A stretch of DNA of 6,325 nucleotides, from positions 19,531-25,855 of the forward strand of contig PBHQ01000014.1 in the NCBI GenBank assembly GCA_002719475.1, given 5' to 3'. The position numbers and the translations under genes are program-made. This stretch comes from Methanobacteriota archaeon (GTDB lineage Archaea; Thermoplasmatota; Poseidoniia; Poseidoniales; Poseidoniaceae). The notes beneath the pieces were generated by a model, which worked only from the letters and a program-made list of their open reading frames with translations, was not told the DNA's origin and did no database searches. Position 1 is the first letter of the stretch; every line of letters starts with the position of its first letter. Of the stretch, positions 4,635-6,325 are shown piece by piece.

Positions 4635-6325
4635 ATGCGTGAATTGAAACGAATCTTAGAACCACATATCGAGGCTTTACTCGTTGAATTGGGCTGTGAT
4701 TCATTACCTTGGAAGGATATGTTGACAACGGCAAGAGAATCTGATCAAGGCGACCTTGCACTACCTTGCTTTCCCTTCGCAAAGATTCTGCAGAAGCCAC
4801 CCGTTGAAATCGCTGAACAATTGGCGACACAGTTCGAGGACGTTAAGTCACAGAATACTGACTTAGCAGAATCATTGCTGTTTGTCAAAGCGATTAATGG
4901 CTATCTAAATTTCATGGCTAAGCCTGCCTGGGTTGCAGGACTCGTATTGAATTCGAACCCTAGCCGAAGATTCGGCAGAGGAGAAGAGACCGGTCACAAA
5001 GTATTGATCGAACATACTTCGGCCAATCCAAACGGCCCATTCCATGTCGGAAGAGCGCGTAATGCAATACTAGGCGATACTCTGGTCAAATTACACACCT
5101 TGCATGGAAATCAGGTGAATGCCGAATATTATGTCGATGACATGGGTAAGCAGGTAGGCATTTTGTCATGGGCTTTGGATAATTTGAGTGCTGAACAGGT
5201 AGAGGAGATTCTCGATTCAGCAGGTAGAGAGAAGGCTGATCCAAGGTGGGCTGACAAAGCCGATCACAAGAGTGTACGTTGGTATCAGGCTGCTAATCTA
5301 CTCAAGGACAATAATCCGGATCTCGACTCACAGGTTGGAGAATTAGTTCGGTTGAGTGAGGAAGGGGACGAAGAGGTTCTAGATTCATTCAACCGCGCAT
5401 ATCAGCCAGTATTGGATGGCATGTTGGATACACTATCGCGTTTGGCTATAGAATATGATACTTTTACGCGTGAATCGAAATTCGTCATTGATGGTAGTGT
5501 ATTGCAAGTGATGAAAGAGCTGGAGAGTAGTGAATTGCATGGTCTAGCAGAGAATGGCGCCCATTTCCTAGAATTAGAATCTCGAGGAATCAAGGGGAAG
5601 AGCACCAAGTTTTTCTTTCGCCGAGGAGATGGTTCAAGCCTATATGCAACTAGAGATGTCGCCTATCATCAATGGAAATGGACACAATGTGATCGTCTCA
5701 TCAACGTTCTTGGGGAAGACCACAAACTACAGTCTAAGCAGGTTTCAATCGCTCTTGAGGAACTTGGTTCAAAATCACCTGAAGTGGCGTTCTATGCATT
5801 CATCAAGTTGCCCGAGGGCAAGATGTCAACGCGTAAAGCGAATGTTGTTTTCATGGATGACCTTCTCGATGAAGCGGAAGAACGTGCATTCATCGCAGTC
5901 AAGGAGTTACGTGGAGATGAACTGGATAATGAACGGATGCGCAGCATAGCAACTGCAGTAGGATCTAGTGCAGTCCGATTCAACATCATCAAAGTTGCAC
6001 CTGAAAAAGGATTCACATTCCGTTGGGAAGATGCCCTGAGTTTCGAAGGGGATTCTGCCCCCTTCCTGATGTATTCTCATACAAGAACTTGTTCGATTAT
6101 ACGCAAGGTTGCCTCCGAGGGGCATGATGTTGAGAAATTGGTAGAACAGGCTATCGAAGGAGAGGTGTGGGCGGAGATTCCTGATTCTGAATCCTTAATT
6201 TCATTAGTAAGGGTTCTAGGGCGTCATCTAGAGGTATTGGAGAAATCCATTTTGTCGCACAGTCCACACTTGTTTGCTAAGCATCTATTGCTGTTAGCAT
6301 CATCCTTCAACGGTTTCTATAGAGA
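4635..6325 (+). CDS. argS: Arginyl-tRNA synthetase, 3' end beyond the window
   Basis: There are 563 codons without a stop before the right edge. This class-I synthetase attaches arginine to tRNA-Arg in the cytoplasm. An N-terminal additional domain (about 1-110) contains the family-typical DQGDLALPCF (37-46) and a GYLNF segment (89-93). The catalytic domain follows with EHTSANPNGPFHVGRARNA (126-144), which includes the HIGH-type motif HVGR (137-140), then YYVDDMGKQ (165-173), SLYATRDVAYH (335-345) and KMSTRKA (396-402), the KMSK-type motif in which the usual glycine is alanine. The anticodon-binding helical domain starts about 440-470 and the readable part ends in ASSFNGFYR, close to the normal C-terminus. 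About 30-50 residues are probably missing. The start ATG follows GGTGAT-N3, 8 bp after prf1, so the two translation genes very likely share a transcript. Confidence 0.97.
   Translation, partial: MRELKRILEPHIEALLVELGCDSLPWKDMLTTARESDQGDLALPCFPFAKILQKPPVEIAEQLATQFEDVKSQNTDLAESLLFVKAINGYLNFMAKPAWVAGLVLNSNPSRRFGRGEETGHKVLIEHTSANPNGPFHVGRARNAILGDTLVKLHTLHGNQVNAEYYVDDMGKQVGILSWALDNLSAEQVEEILDSAGREKADPRWADKADHKSVRWYQAANLLKDNNPDLDSQVGELVRLSEEGDEEVLDSFNRAYQPVLDGMLDTLSRLAIEYDTFTRESKFVIDGSVLQVMKELESSELHGLAENGAHFLELESRGIKGKSTKFFFRRGDGSSLYATRDVAYHQWKWTQCDRLINVLGEDHKLQSKQVSIALEELGSKSPEVAFYAFIKLPEGKMSTRKANVVFMDDLLDEAEERAFIAVKELRGDELDNERMRSIATAVGSSAVRFNIIKVAPEKGFTFRWEDALSFEGDSAPFLMYSHTRTCSIIRKVASEGHDVEKLVEQAIEGEVWAEIPDSESLISLVRVLGRHLEVLEKSILSHSPHLFAKHLLLLASSFNGFYR

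Noticed and set aside
5629..5949. Plus-strand open frame in another frame of argS
   Set aside because: It is fully inside the argS catalytic domain, whose motifs fix the true frame.
1..6325. tRNA or rRNA genes, CRISPR arrays, insertion sequences, long direct repeats
   Set aside because: None was seen; nearly all bases are in compact housekeeping genes and the spacers are 2 to 104 bp.

Overview
The window looks like archaeal chromosome, most likely a euryarchaeon. A marine Thermoplasmatota-type lineage (Marine Group II/III-like) is my best guess, but I cannot prove it without a search. The archaeal calls are a class-1 release factor of the aRF1/eRF1 type with NIKS and GGQ motifs, a short archaeal-type UMP kinase, a NOG1-type GTPase without the long eukaryotic C-terminus, and a DUF2116-like zinc-ribbon membrane protein. 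Several ribosome binding sites read GGTGAT or GAGG, which match the AUCACCUCC 3' end of archaeal 16S rRNA.

Layout from left to right. On the minus strand, the left edge cuts a pterin-4a-carbinolamine dehydratase (PCD/DCoH) gene. It overlaps the end of an upstream 146-aa gene of unknown function. A short divergent spacer (563-650) separates these from a plus-strand NOG1-like GTPase. That gene ends only 2 bp from the end of a convergent minus-strand cluster, which reads in transcription order pyrH (UMP kinase), a zinc-ribbon single-pass membrane protein, and a two-helix membrane-anchored protein of unknown function. A second divergent spacer (3278-3381) separates pyrH from a plus-strand pair, prf1 (aRF1) and argS (arginyl-tRNA synthetase). 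argS runs off the right edge, probably a few dozen codons before its end.

Functionally this is mostly housekeeping: translation termination, tRNA charging, ribosome assembly (by homology) and pyrimidine nucleotide synthesis. No mobile element, CRISPR array, tRNA or rRNA was seen. The least explained parts are the 146-aa protein, the two small membrane proteins behind pyrH, and substitutions at normally conserved motifs of the UMP kinase and the GTPase. The clearest structural pattern is a fixed ribosome-binding-site register, GGTGAT-N3-ATG at all three internal gene junctions and the equivalent GAGG-N7-ATG at two genes that head their transcription units. It fixes several starts that differ from the longest open frame.
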